A stretch of DNA of 44,590 nt from Lactobacillus amylolyticus DSM 11664 (GCF_000178475.1 NZ_ADNY01000042.1:1-44590), one strand, 5' to 3'; shown: positions 1 through 7,816, counted from the stretch's first letter. A program made the numbers and translations. Notes: a model not told the origin generated them from the sequence alone.

Positions 1-8
1 CGTCTGCA

Positions 9-46
9 AAAAAGCTGATCAGGGCAATTCCTGACCAGCTTTTTTA
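9..46 (+). terminator. Rho-independent terminator
   Basis: An AAAGCTGATCAGG arm pairs imperfectly with CCTGACCAGCTTT and is followed by a T-run. It would end transcription of a gene lying left of the window; the flanking A-run also lets it work in the other direction. Confidence 0.85.
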
Positions 47-78
47 ATGCTACACTTACTAAAAAAGTTGGTTTTCAA

Positions 79-282
79 ATGTTTGAAGAAATAAAAAATA
101 AATCGGTTGCCTGGTTAGGAATCATCAGTTTCATGGTGAATTGCTTTCCGTACGCAATCTATATTCTGTTGATTAATCGCAACGGCTCGTTAATTAGCGA
201 TGTTCTGCCGATGGCTATTTTTTACACCTTTATAAGAACAGCGCTCTTCATTTTTCGTAATAGGGGAAGCCTGGCATTTTAA
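79..282 (+). CDS. hypothetical membrane peptide, probably an N-terminal or internal fragment
   Basis: The 67-residue reading frame has two hydrophobic stretches (about residues 9-31 and 41-58). No Shine-Dalgarno sequence precedes the ATG, and the same frame is open further upstream. Its 3' end runs into the truncated end of the permease relic on the other strand, so a deletion junction probably lies near 250-265. I do not recognise a family. It may be a relic rather than a gene. Confidence 0.3.
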   Translation: MFEEIKNKSVAWLGIISFMVNCFPYAIYILLINRNGSLISDVLPMAIFYTFIRTALFIFRNRGSLAF

Positions 283-1455
283 AGGCTCCCAATTTTTTCT
301 TGTTAGCTTGACGATATTTAATATGTGCCCACATGATAATCAGCCAAACAACTACGAAATTAATTGTTGAGACCGTCGAAACAATATCAAAAATTCTTGC
401 TGGCATTAAGTAGTTCAAAATAACTACAATGAATAAAATCAAAGATGAAATAGTTAGAGCGTTTTTTTGGAATAGCTTTGTTGCTTAGTTCGCCCAGTTT
501 TTTAGGAGCATTGCCGCCGCGGGCTAATGCATAAAGTGAACGACTGGTAGAGAAAATTGCACTATTGGTTGCCGACATTGCTGCAGTTAAAACCACGAAA
601 TTCAATATTTCGGCTGCTCCCATGACGCCAATAGCAGCAAAGACTTGAACGAAGGGACTAGAGGTTGCTTTAATTTGATTCCATGGATAAACCGCCGTGA
701 TTGCTAGCATTGAACCGATATAAAAGAGTCCAATTCTTACAGGCAAAGTATTAATAGCTTTAGGGATGTCTTTTTCTGGATTAGCTGTTTTGCTGGCCGT
801 TAGTCCTACAATTTCCACACCAACAAAGGCAAAGACAACCATTTGAAATGATGTAAGAAAACAGCTAATTCCTGTCGGGAAGAAACCACCATTGCTGACC
901 AAATTTACAAGCGAGGTCGTGCGCCCGGCAACTTTTGTATGAAAAAGCAATAGAACTGAACCTGTCAAAATTAGTGCAATGATTGCAATAACTTTGATCA
1001 TTGAAAACCAGCTCTCAAGTTCGCCAAACAGCCCTACATCGACCATATTTACAAACATTAAAATAATAACGATTAACAAGGGTCCTACCCATTGCGGAAG
1101 CCAGGGAAACCAATATTTTAAGTAGATACCCGTAGCGGTTAAATCGGCCATCGCTAAACTTAGCCAGCAAGCCCAATAGGTCCAGCCGGCGACGAATTCT
1201 GTTCGATCGCCTAAATATTCTTTTACGGCATCTAAAAAGGAATGTTTAGATGGATCAGCTAGGATCAACTCTCCTAAGGCACGCATTATAAAAAAGGTAA
1301 TGATTCCTACAATTAAGTAGGAAAGAATGATTGATGGGCCGCACTTTTGATGGCCGAACCTGAACCCAAGAATAATCCGTACCAATTGCACCGCCGATCG
1401 CAATCATCGTCACGTGGCGGCTTTTGAGTCCGCGATTCAACTTTTCATCTTCCAT
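248..1455 (-). pseudogene. APC-family amino-acid permease (CycA/AapA-like), frameshifted and 3'-truncated
   Basis: Read through its frameshifts this encodes an amino-acid/polyamine/organocation superfamily permease. It has the N-terminal HVTMIAIGGAIGTG consensus region, a LGELI-type motif after TM3, and about ten hydrophobic segments. The start codon has a good AGAGGAAG site. Two one-base deletions near 1376 and 1339 destroy the GTGLFLGSG loop and another shift lies in an A-run near 460. The product stops shortly after FKMPGFPY, about 60 residues short of the usual 450-470. Known relatives import D-Ala, D-Ser, Gly or similar amino acids by proton symport; this copy cannot be functional. Confidence 0.9.
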
Positions 1456-1764
1456 AAAAAAACTTCCTCTGAACCTTAGTAAAAATTGAGTTTTGCTTCA
1501 TAATAGTGGATTGTGTTTTATTATAAGCAAATTAAAAAGATATTGTAAATTTGAATAAAGACATAGTATTAGTTAGAAATACATATTAAAGAATACGCCA
1601 ACGAAAAAATCAGACGCTTTAATTATGAAGTGTTACTAATTATCAAATAACAATATTATGTTTGAGGATGAAAGATATGGAAGTTTTTGCGTAAACAACT
1701 TGGAATCATTAATGCTGAGTAAGTGAATTATAATTTTCGTAAAATAAGAAGAGGGATAGACAAG
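1456..1764. other. AT-rich gap with no supported gene
   Basis: This stretch holds the promoter region of the permease relic (minus) and the upstream region of the immunity-like relic (plus). I see only very short ORFs and no stable hairpin. Confidence 0.5.
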
Positions 1765-2057
1765 ATGTTTGGAAGAAAAAAAGTATTAATGAGGAAAAAC
1801 AATTTTTAGCAATGATTAATTATTTGCTTGATGATGATACAGTTGCTCCGAAGGAACTTCAGGCTTTAGAAAAAGCAAAAAAGCGAATTGAAAAGGATGA
1901 ATATTATCCACGAATTTTACAAGGCTTAATGAATGATCTTCGTCCCATGGCTTTGCACAGTGAACTTTCTAAGCATGTTGGTGAATAATATTTGCATGCA
2001 ATTAATGATGCTTATCAAGATGATGGCTGGAACGGAATTAGTTTTATGAGTTTTTAG
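1765..2057 (+). pseudogene. bacteriocin immunity-like protein (enterocin A immunity type), frameshifted with internal stop
   Basis: After ATG TTT GGA AGA a one-base shift in an A-run leads into a frame reading INEEKQFLAMINYLLDDD and then a helical, charged sequence. A TAA at 1986-1988 interrupts it, and the same frame continues for 22 residues to TAG at 2055-2057. Repaired length is about 95 residues. The all-helical character and the pattern of a Lys-rich helix followed by LxxLMxDLRPMAL resemble the EntA-immunity fold (four-helix bundle, inner face of the membrane). Family assignment is by eye and tentative. No bacteriocin gene is adjacent, so this would be an orphan immunity gene even when intact. 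Confidence 0.5.
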
Positions 2058-2124
2058 AGTATTAATTTATATGAGCAAAAAGACCTCTGTCTATGTATTA
2101 ATAGCTAGAGGTTAGGGTATAAAA

Positions 2125-2811
2125 ATGGCAATTAAAATCACTTTAAATCAGCTTTACGATATTATGTATGATAACATGGATCCCACTGGTTGGTGGCCAG
2201 GTCGCTCAGATTGGGAAGTAATTTGGTCAACGGTTCTAATTCAAAATACTAATTGGAAAAATGTTGCTAAGGCATTAAAGGATTTGTACAAAGTAAGTGG
2301 ATTTTTGCCGCAAAAAATCTTAGCCTTAACGGATGAAGAATTGACTAATGCAATTAAAAAAGCAGGCTTCTATACTCGAAAAGTTAAAACTATTCAGAAT
2401 TTAGCGAAATATTTTCAAGAGTATAGTTTTGATTTGGAATTGATGCAGGAAATGCCCAAAGAAAAATTGCGTAAAGAATTGTTAGCTATTAAAGGGATTG
2501 GCTCGGAAACGGCTGACGTGATTTTGATGTATGGTTTGCGTAAGGGCGAGTTTGTCGTTGACAATTATTCTTATCGTTTGTTTGAATGCTTGGGATGGAA
2601 GATGCCGAAGTATGAAAAGGCAAAGAAGATAATTGAAGGTGATTTGCAAGATTTTACTTTGCGTAATTACCAGAATTTCCATGCAATGATCGATACTTTT
2701 AACCAAGAATATAAGCTGCCGCAGGATTTTGGTAAATCATTTTTGGCAAATTATCAGTTAATTACGCCGGAAGAGAAAACTTCTGAAGAATTGCAAAAAA
2801 TAAATTTGTAG
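2125..2811 (+). CDS. HhH-GPD superfamily DNA glycosylase, endonuclease III-like without Fe-S cluster
   Basis: The 228-residue protein is a base-excision-repair glycosylase of the endonuclease III / MagIII superfamily. The N-terminal half is the helical domain. A helix-hairpin-helix lies at about 119-134 (IKGIGSETADVIL), followed by the catalytic aspartate D146 in VVDNYSYRLF. The lysine found in bifunctional EndoIII in the GRKTA part of the hairpin is Glu here (GSETA), and the C-terminal four-cysteine Fe-S loop is absent (only one Cys in the protein). By family knowledge that suggests a monofunctional glycosylase, possibly acting on alkylated bases. Substrate is inferred. It is monocistronic and ends before a bidirectional terminator shared with the mazEF pair. 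Confidence 0.85.
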   Translation: MAIKITLNQLYDIMYDNMDPTGWWPGRSDWEVIWSTVLIQNTNWKNVAKALKDLYKVSGFLPQKILALTDEELTNAIKKAGFYTRKVKTIQNLAKYFQEYSFDLELMQEMPKEKLRKELLAIKGIGSETADVILMYGLRKGEFVVDNYSYRLFECLGWKMPKYEKAKKIIEGDLQDFTLRNYQNFHAMIDTFNQEYKLPQDFGKSFLANYQLITPEEKTSEELQKINL

Positions 2812-2844
2812 AAAATGCGTTAAAATCTTGGTACTTTTTAAATC

Positions 2845-2890
2845 GAGTAACTGTGCTTGTTTATTGACATCAAGCTGCAGAAAAATATAA
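2845..2890. repeat. dispersed repeat, copy 1 (GAGTAACTGTGCT...CAGAAAAATATAA)
   Basis: This segment downstream of the glycosylase gene recurs in diverged form at 14971-15021, sharing GAGTAACTGTGCT, TTGTTTATT-ACATCAA and TGCAGAAAAA. In both places a mazE-related sequence follows on the minus strand, so the repeat appears to mark a duplicated segment. Confidence 0.6.
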
Positions 2891-2902
2891 ATTGATCGAA
2901 TG

Positions 2903-2942
2903 AAAAGCCCTTATCTACATAAAAGTAGGTAAGGACTTTTTT
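2903..2942. terminator. bidirectional terminator between glycosylase and mazEF
   Basis: CCTTATCTAC pairs with GTAGGTAAGG (one G-T pair), with AAAAG on the left and CTTTTTT on the right, so it can end both converging transcripts. Confidence 0.85.
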
Positions 2943-2943
2943 A

Positions 2944-3288
2944 TTAGAAAAATTGTTGTAATACAGACTTTATATTTTGCATCTCATCATCTGTCAATTT
3001 CCCTTTTAAGGAGCCACTAATTCGTTTATTTGGATCGATTGTACGAATATGTTGTAATAACGCTGTACCGTAAACTTTATCTTTATTAAGAAAAACAAAA
3101 AGTGGTGATTTCCTAAACTTTTCTTCTGTTTGATATTTTTTTGCTGAAGAAATAGGTACTACAATTACAGTATTAAAGACACGATTGAATTGATTATTAC
3201 TAACTATAATGCATGGTCGTGTTTTTCTTTCTTCATTACCTTTAGAAGACTCCAAATTAATGAAATAAATTTCGCCTTCCTTATACAT
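2944..3288 (-). CDS. mazF: MazF/PemK-family endoribonuclease toxin
   Basis: A 114-residue toxin of the CcdB/PemK/MazF fold, which cleaves mRNA at specific sequences when freed from its antitoxin. The sequence shows the MazF pattern: N-terminal GEIYFINLE, the RKTRPCIIVSNN strand containing the conserved Arg of the active site, VVPISS, and ALLQHIRTID near the C-terminus. Start chosen at the ATG at 3288, because it overlaps the antitoxin stop by one base (TGATG) and has a GAAAGGA ribosome site; a longer upstream reading would overlap mazE by 36 bases. It forms a typical translationally coupled mazEF pair, probably autoregulated by MazE-MazF. Confidence 0.9.
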   Translation of the reverse strand: MYKEGEIYFINLESSKGNEERKTRPCIIVSNNQFNRVFNTVIVVPISSAKKYQTEEKFRKSPLFVFLNKDKVYGTALLQHIRTIDPNKRISGSLKGKLTDDEMQNIKSVLQQFF

Positions 3289-3536
3289 CAATCGATCCTT
3301 TCTTCTCCTACATCTTGTCCCCAATCTATCTCTGGAGTATCAATATTGCCGTAGACTTTTTCTTGAGCGTCGACTATATCCCATAGATTATTTTTAGGTT
3401 TTTCTAAAGTAACGGATTCATTATCTTTAATATTAAAAACAATGGTTTTATCATTTTTGTTAAGTTTCAATGTGTCACGAACTGCTTTGGGAATTGTAAT
3501 TTGATTTTTGCTGGTAATTTTTGCTTGAACTTGCAT
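3288..3536 (-). CDS. mazE: AbrB/MazE-type antitoxin
   Basis: An 82-residue antitoxin. The N-terminus is an AbrB/SpoVT swapped-hairpin DNA-binding domain (QAKITSKNQITIPKAVRDTL). The acidic C-terminal tail (DTPEIDWGQDVGEE) fits the toxin-neutralising extension of MazE. Start is the ATG at 3536, preceded by AAGGAG at a suitable distance; the upstream GTG overlaps that site and is unlikely. It is first in the operon, before mazF. Confidence 0.88.
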   Translation of the reverse strand: MQVQAKITSKNQITIPKAVRDTLKLNKNDKTIVFNIKDNESVTLEKPKNNLWDIVDAQEKVYGNIDTPEIDWGQDVGEERID

Positions 3537-3614
3537 AAAAATCACTCCTTATAAATTCTAAATAAATAGTACCTTGCTTTGTAAGGAAATATCAATTATT
3601 TATTCTTCTATGAC

Positions 3615-3776
3615 TTATTCTTTATTTTTATTAAAAATCAATAGATAAAAGACAGCTGTCAATACTTCCGCAATTCCTTCCAAAGCAACAGCCATACTGC
3701 TGCCAAAATGTTGGACAATTAATCCGCCTAAAAAAGAACCAATTGGAATCATACAGTTAATAATAGGATATGGATC
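3615..3776 (-). pseudogene. MFS transporter, C-terminal remnant
   Basis: On the minus strand the frame ending at the TAA at 3615-3617 reads IPIGSFLGGLIVQHFG, then AVALEGIAEVLTAVFYLLIF and NKNKE-stop. This is typical of the last two helices of a major-facilitator efflux protein (GSFLGGLI-type glycine motif). Everything upstream is missing. The sequence passes near 3770 into an unrelated oxidoreductase relic on the other strand. Confidence 0.7.
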
Positions 3777-4467
3777 AGTAGGAAAAGTATCGAAAGTTGG
3801 ATTTTTACGTTCTAATAATCTGTTAGGTAAGAGAGTACTAGTTTTAAATCCTAAAGGAACATTTCAAGAAAAGATTTTATCGAATTTGCCGCCATTAGTT
3901 ATTCCTATTCCAAAAGGAGTTAAGGATGAAGAAGCAGTAGCATTAATAGGAGGGGGAGATGTTGCGTTAACATTCTTAAAACTATTAAGAAAGAGTTCAC
4001 CAAAGCAAATAATAATCTACGGTGCAAATTCTGTGACAGGGTTGATTCTCATGCAACTTTTAACAAATTTAACAAAATTATCGATTGTGCCGATGACTAC
4101 TAAAGCTTCACAAAAGTATCTTAATGATAAAATTTCTGAATATGGTATTAGAATTTCTAAACATATGGAAAAGATTCCTAGTACAGTAGTTGATATAGCT
4201 GGCAATGGTGTAACAAGAGAACTAATGGAACATGTTAGAAGTGGAGATAAAGTTTATAGTATTGCACAAAATAATTTAAGAGGCGTTCAATTTATTAGTA
4301 AACCGTCTTTTCCCAATGACTATCGAACTTTACTGCAATTGATTGCTAAAAAACAATTGTTTATTCCGATTGGTGAAGTCCTTTCTATTGATAATATAAA
4401 AAGTGCAATAGATTATTTAAGTAGTCATCATAGTCGAGGAAGAATTTTGTTATCTTTTGAAAAATAA
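3776..4467 (+). pseudogene. MDR-superfamily oxidoreductase (quinone-oxidoreductase-like), 5'-truncated
   Basis: The frame is open from the junction near 3770 and ends at 4467. It shows GKRVLVLNPKGTFQEKI, LPPLVIPIPKGVKDEEA (the linker before the cofactor domain), then the Rossmann segment QIIIYGANSVTGLILMQLL. The first 70-80 residues of the GroES-like catalytic domain are missing, so there is no natural start; only an internal TTG at 3886 could serve. Relatives reduce enones or quinones with NADPH. AT-rich codon use differs from neighbouring core genes and hints at transfer. Confidence 0.7.
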
Positions 4468-4548
4468 GGTGCGATATAGAAATAATCTGTTTCTTTATGG
4501 CATGGAAAATAAAAATTGCGAGTGAATGAAAAATACTGGTCAATTAAT

Positions 4549-4577
4549 TTGTTGATTAATTTATAACTTGCTATAAT
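4549..4577 (+). promoter_or_regulatory. promoter of the antisense RNA
   Basis: TTGTTG (4549-4554), 17-base spacer and a perfect TATAAT (4572-4577). Transcription would begin near 4584, just before the first hairpin of the RNA. Confidence 0.7.
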
Positions 4578-4583
4578 ATCACT

Positions 4584-4713
4584 AGATAAAAAAGAGGTCG
4601 ACAATACAAATGTCAACCTCTCAGTGTAGAGCCGCTTCGGCGGTGCTATCCAAAATTTAATTAATGTTTTTGAATAACTGCCAGCTTTGCAGAGCTAAAG
4701 CAGTTATTTTTTT
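4584..4713 (+). ncRNA. putative antitoxin RNA of a type I toxin-antitoxin system
   Basis: A strong promoter is followed by three hairpins and no ORF: GAGGTCGACA/TGTCAACCTC (4593-4620), AGAGCCGC/GCGGTGCT with a UUCG-like loop (4628-4647), and the terminator AATAACTGC/GCAGTTATT (4673-4708) with a T-run to 4713. The RNA converges on the holin-like toxin gene and overlaps its last codons and 3' untranslated region. This is the arrangement known for txpA/RatA and bsrG/SR4. On the minus strand the first hairpin is followed by TTTTTT and would terminate the toxin mRNA. Function as antitoxin is inferred from layout. Confidence 0.65.
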
Positions 4714-4744
4714 CGCCGATCTTTAAATTCGATCAGCTTCACTA
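4670..4744. repeat. holin-like toxin 3' module, copy 1
   Basis: The terminator hairpin plus toxin C-terminal codons (TTGAATAACTGC, GAGCTAAAGCAGTTATTTTTTTCGCC, then GAATTTGATCA-like) recur at 11216-11290 with about 80 percent identity by eye. Confidence 0.75.
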
Positions 4745-4775
4745 CCAATGCAATAATTATACTAAATACGAACAT
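4704..4775 (-). CDS. holin-like toxin peptide (Hol-Tox type), short form
   Basis: A 23-residue peptide with a hydrophobic core (FVFSIIIALVVKLI) and basic tail (KDRRKK), the shape of small type I membrane toxins annotated as putative holin-like toxin in lactobacilli. Such peptides usually have 30 or more residues. Here the ATG at 4775 follows an unrelated frame and I see no ribosome site, so the 5' end may have been replaced and the toxin may be inactive. The last codons overlap the antisense RNA terminator. A second diverged copy is at 11250-11306. Confidence 0.55.
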   Translation of the reverse strand: MFVFSIIIALVVKLIEFKDRRKK

Positions 4776-4971
4776 ATGGTTGCGATGAGATTATATTACC
4801 AAATTGATGATCTTCTTGATCGAACCATTCACGTGCAAAATCAATTAAAGGCCGTAAGTTGATTACTTTGATAATACCTTTACTCAATTTAAGTAATTTG
4901 AATTCGTTAGGATATTTAGCTTCAAACGTTGTGCCATTTTTATCAATTCCATAATTAAATTTATTAATCAT
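4762..4971 (-). CDS. hypothetical protein, possibly a fragment
   Basis: A 69-residue soluble-looking ORF with alternating charged and hydrophobic residues (KLLKLSKGIIKVINLRPLID, EWFDQEDHQF). The ATG lacks a clear ribosome site. The 3' end overlaps the start of the holin-like peptide in another frame. It looks like real protein sequence but I do not recognise it; it may be the piece that displaced the 5' end of the toxin gene. Confidence 0.35.
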   Translation of the reverse strand: MINKFNYGIDKNGTTFEAKYPNEFKLLKLSKGIIKVINLRPLIDFAREWFDQEDHQFGNIISSQPYVRI

Positions 4972-5026
4972 TTAGTACACTTAATACTAATTTATGGATA
5001 ATGAATCAGCTTTCCCTACTTTTTAA

Positions 5027-5055
5027 TTGATAATATGTCCTTGAGTGTGTATACT
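5027..5055 (+). promoter_or_regulatory. mazEF2 promoter with direct-repeat operator candidate
   Basis: TTGATA (5027-5032), 17 bases, TATACT (5050-5055). The octamer TGTGTATA occurs twice around the -10 and start region, 11-12 bases apart, on one face of the helix; this is a plausible site for autoregulation by MazE-MazF. Confidence 0.6.
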
Positions 5056-5080
5056 TTGTGTATATAAAGGAGCGATTAAT

Positions 5081-5323
5081 ATGACTGTTAAATTAAGAAA
5101 AGTTGGAAATTCAAGAACCTTAACTGTTCCTAAAGAAATAAAGGCTGTTAGTGACGAATATACAGTAAAAAATGATGGTACTACAATCATTTTTACTCCT
5201 GTTAAAAAAAGAAAAAATATTTTTGCTGATCCAGAATGGAAAAATTATGATTATCAAAATGATGTAAAGAATGATACGGATTTGCAATCAGTAAAACCTG
5301 TTGGCAGGGAGGTTATTGATTAA
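5081..5323 (+). CDS. mazE: MazE/PemI-type antitoxin
   Basis: An 80-residue antitoxin. The N-terminal VKLRKVGNSRTLTVPKEI is a MazE swapped-hairpin DNA-binding domain; the C-terminal half (FADPEWKNYDY and an acidic tail) is the likely toxin-binding arm. Start is the ATG at 5081 behind AAGGAG; 12 codons upstream in frame are open but lie in the promoter and leader. It overlaps mazF by one base (TAATG). It is not close to the first MazE in sequence, so the two pairs were probably acquired separately. Confidence 0.85.
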   Translation: MTVKLRKVGNSRTLTVPKEIKAVSDEYTVKNDGTTIIFTPVKKRKNIFADPEWKNYDYQNDVKNDTDLQSVKPVGREVID

Positions 5324-5700
5324 TGCAATTTCCTAAAAAAGGTGATGTAATTATTGCAGATGCAGAGCCACATTCAGGTCATGAAATGGGTGGTCATGAT
5401 CCACGAAAAGGTAATATTCGTAGACATTATGTCGTTATGAGTACAAATGAATATAATGAGGCTACTCATATGTTTATCGGTATGCCAATTACAACTTCGA
5501 ATAAATATGAAAATAATCCTAGATACTTACCTATTTTAATTAATGGTAACGGCAATACAGGCGTCAAAGGATATATTGTTTTATGGCAATTGCAAAATTT
5601 CGATTTTGAATCTAGAAATGGAAAAATTATTAATCGTGTTGACCGTAAATTATTAGATAGTTTACAACGTTATGTAGACGACATGGTGGGAAAGGAATAA
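5323..5700 (+). CDS. mazF: MazF/PemK-family toxin
   Basis: A 125-residue PemK-like endoribonuclease: N-terminal KKGDVIIADAEP, a DPRKGNIRRHYVVMS strand with the conserved Arg/Lys cluster, MPITTS (counterpart of VPIS/T), then GYIVLWQLQNFDF and a C-terminal helix LLDSLQRYVDDM. It belongs to the long-loop subgroup with a Gly/His-rich insertion (HSGHEMGGHD) between the first strands, unlike the MazF at 2944. Cleaves RNA when its antitoxin is lost (family knowledge). Coupled to mazE by a TAATG overlap. Confidence 0.88.
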   Translation: MQFPKKGDVIIADAEPHSGHEMGGHDPRKGNIRRHYVVMSTNEYNEATHMFIGMPITTSNKYENNPRYLPILINGNGNTGVKGYIVLWQLQNFDFESRNGKIINRVDRKLLDSLQRYVDDMVGKE

Positions 5701-5905
5701 AAAAGAGAGATATCCTCCTGTCAAATTTTGAAGTATCCAGATTTAATCAGAAATTAAAAAATCACCTAAAGTTCATATTTTGAGTAGTCAATGAACTGAT
5801 AGGCTTAAACAACTAACCAAAAATAAGAAAAAACTATTGTATTTTTCTGGAATTAAGGATATCATTCTACTTATAAATTGTAAGACATAAAAGGAGATGA
5901 AAAAC

Positions 5906-6016
5906 ATGTTGGCACTTAAATTTACAAATGAATCTAGAGAATGTTGTTGCTGTAACAGCATCTTATTTGACGTGCCTAACATGCAACGCATCTCTATCTA
6001 TAATTATTTTAGTTAA
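5906..6016 (+). CDS. 36-residue cysteine-rich ORF, candidate leader peptide
   Basis: The ATG at 5906 has a strong AAGGAGATG ribosome site 8 bases upstream. The peptide begins MLALKFTNESRE, has four consecutive Cys codons (TGT TGT TGC TGT, residues 13-16), and ends SIYNYFS. A strong terminator at 6047-6086 lies between it and the oppA start, so the order is ribosome site, short ORF with a run of one amino acid, terminator, transport gene. That resembles an attenuation leader responding to cysteine (compare Cys-rich uORFs known in mycobacteria). Alternatively it is a secreted or modified peptide, though no modification genes are near. I know of no named family. Confidence 0.5.
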   Translation: MLALKFTNESRECCCCNSILFDVPNMQRISIYNYFS

Positions 6017-6046
6017 TTTATTTTTTATTGATTGAAATTCTTATTC

Positions 6047-6086
6047 AAACGAGCTGTAGTCATTTTAGGCTGCAGCTCGTTTTTTG
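6047..6086 (+). terminator. terminator between Cys-rich ORF and oppA
   Basis: ACGAGCTGTAG pairs with CTGCAGCTCGT across a short loop and is followed by six T. It lies in the leader of oppA, so it may act as an attenuator rather than a simple gene end. Confidence 0.85.
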
Positions 6087-6117
6087 TGTCTAAAAAAATA
6101 TAAAAGGAGAGAATGAC

Positions 6118-7762
6118 ATGAATAAATTTAAGATTTTTGCGACAAGTTTAGTTACTATTTCTGCAGCGATAGTACTTGTGGCTTGTGGCAATACTTCTAA
6201 TTCACAAAGTTCAAGAAATAGTAAAACTTTAAATTTGAGTACAACTGCCCCTTTGGACACGATTGACATTAGTAAATCCACCGGTTATGGCCAAACAGGT
6301 AATGTGTTCGAAAGTTTCTATCGCCTAGGTAGCAATGGTAAACCAACAGCGGGTTTAGCAAAGTCCGGGTTTGTTTCTAAAAACGGAAAAACTTGGACTT
6401 TCAAATTAAGAAATGCGAAATGGTCAAATGGAGATCCAATTACTGCTCAAGATTTTGTTTATTCCTGGCATCGTAGTTTGAATCCAAAAACTGCTTCACC
6501 ATATTCCTACTTATTCAGCGGTGTGAAAAATGCCAACCAAATTATTGCAGGCAAAAAGAATTCCAATAGTTTAGGAATTTCAGCACCAAATAAGAGGACG
6601 GTAGTTGTGAAATTAACACGTCCAATTGCTTACTTTAAGGTTTTAATGGCTTATCCACTATTTGGGCCACAGGATGCAAAAGTTGTCAAAAAATATGGTA
6701 GTAAGTATGCTACTAAATCACAATACCAAGTTTATTCAGGTCCATTTGAAATTACAGGATGGAATGGCACTAATGATTCCTGGTCATTTGTTAAAAATAA
6801 AAATTATTGGGATAAAAAAGCAGTTAAGCTGAACAAGATAAACTATGAGGTGGTTAAATCAAACAACACGGGCTATCAATTATATCAACAAGGTAAATTA
6901 GATTTAACGCCACTTTCCAGTGAACAGGTTAAAAACTTGAAAAGCAACAAAGATTTTAAGTCATATCCATATTCTTATGTTCGCTTCTTAATGTATAACT
7001 TTAAGGATAAAAACAAAGTAAATCGGAAGGCTTTGAATAACCGCAATATTCGTCTTGCTTTATCATTGGCAATTGATCGAAATGTAATTACAAAAAAAGG
7101 TTTTAGGTGACGGTTCTACAATCCCAACCGGTTTCGTTGCCAGTCAATTGGCTTCAGATCCAAAGTCCGGTACGGATTTTGCTAAACAGCAAAGTGTTAA
7201 AAATACTACTAATTATAATGCTGCTTTGGCTAAGAAATATTGGCAAAAGGGCTTAAAGCAAATTGGTGAAAAGAATTTAACTTTTAATCTTTTAGCTTCA
7301 AATGACAGCACCGATAGTGACCAGTTAACGCAATACTTACAATCACAATGGACAAAAGTATTAAAAGGCATCAAAGTTGATGTAACAAATATTCCTGCAA
7401 AATCATTTGATAGTCGTGCTCAAAGTGGCGATTTTGACATTGATTTGTCTGGTTGGGGTGGCGACTTTAATGATCCAATGACCTTTATGCAAATCCCAAT
7501 GACAGGCACTTCATATAATTATGGCAAGTGGTCAAATAGTAAATATGATCAGTTAGTAAATCGGGGAGCCAACCAGGACGCAAATAATGTCAATGCCCGT
7601 TGGCAGGATTTGGTTAAAGCAGCTCGAATTGTAAATAGTGAACAAGCGATCACTCCAATTTATCAACAAACAACGGCTTATTTGCAAGATTCAAGGGTTC
7701 ATGGCATTATTCATAACACTGCCGGTACGCAATGGAATTACAAATATGCTTACGTAAAATAG
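6118..7762 (+). pseudogene. oppA: oligopeptide ABC transporter substrate-binding lipoprotein (OppA), frameshifted
   Basis: Repaired, this is a family 5 solute-binding protein of about 548 residues, the normal OppA length. It has a lipoprotein signal with lipobox LVAC (Cys23), N-terminal KTLNLSTTAPLDTID, the family motif LRNAKWSNGDPITAQDFVYSWHR, and a C-terminal half with FDIDLSGWGGDFNDP. One extra A in an A7 run near 7090 ends the first frame at 7110; the second frame resumes at once and continues to 7762. A single-base change in a homopolymer may be a sequencing error, reversible slippage or true inactivation. No oppBCDF genes follow, so the protein would work with a permease encoded elsewhere. 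Ribosome site AAAGGAGAG. Confidence 0.92.
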
Positions 7763-7774
7763 CAAAAAAAGTTT

Positions 7775-7816
7775 AAAAATTACGTTAAGAGCTTTTCCTC
7801 TTAACGTAATTTTTGT
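7775..7816 (+). terminator. terminator after oppA
   Basis: Long perfect stem AAATTACGTTAAGAG / CTCTTAACGTAATTT with a short TTTTC loop and trailing T-run. Confidence 0.92.

Noticed and set aside
2058..2120. ACCTCT/AGAGGT hairpin before the glycosylase gene as a riboswitch
   Set aside because: Too small and imperfect; at most a weak minus-strand terminator.
5788..5991. 67-residue minus-strand ORF
   Set aside because: No ribosome site, and it lies opposite the better supported Cys-rich ORF with its strong site.
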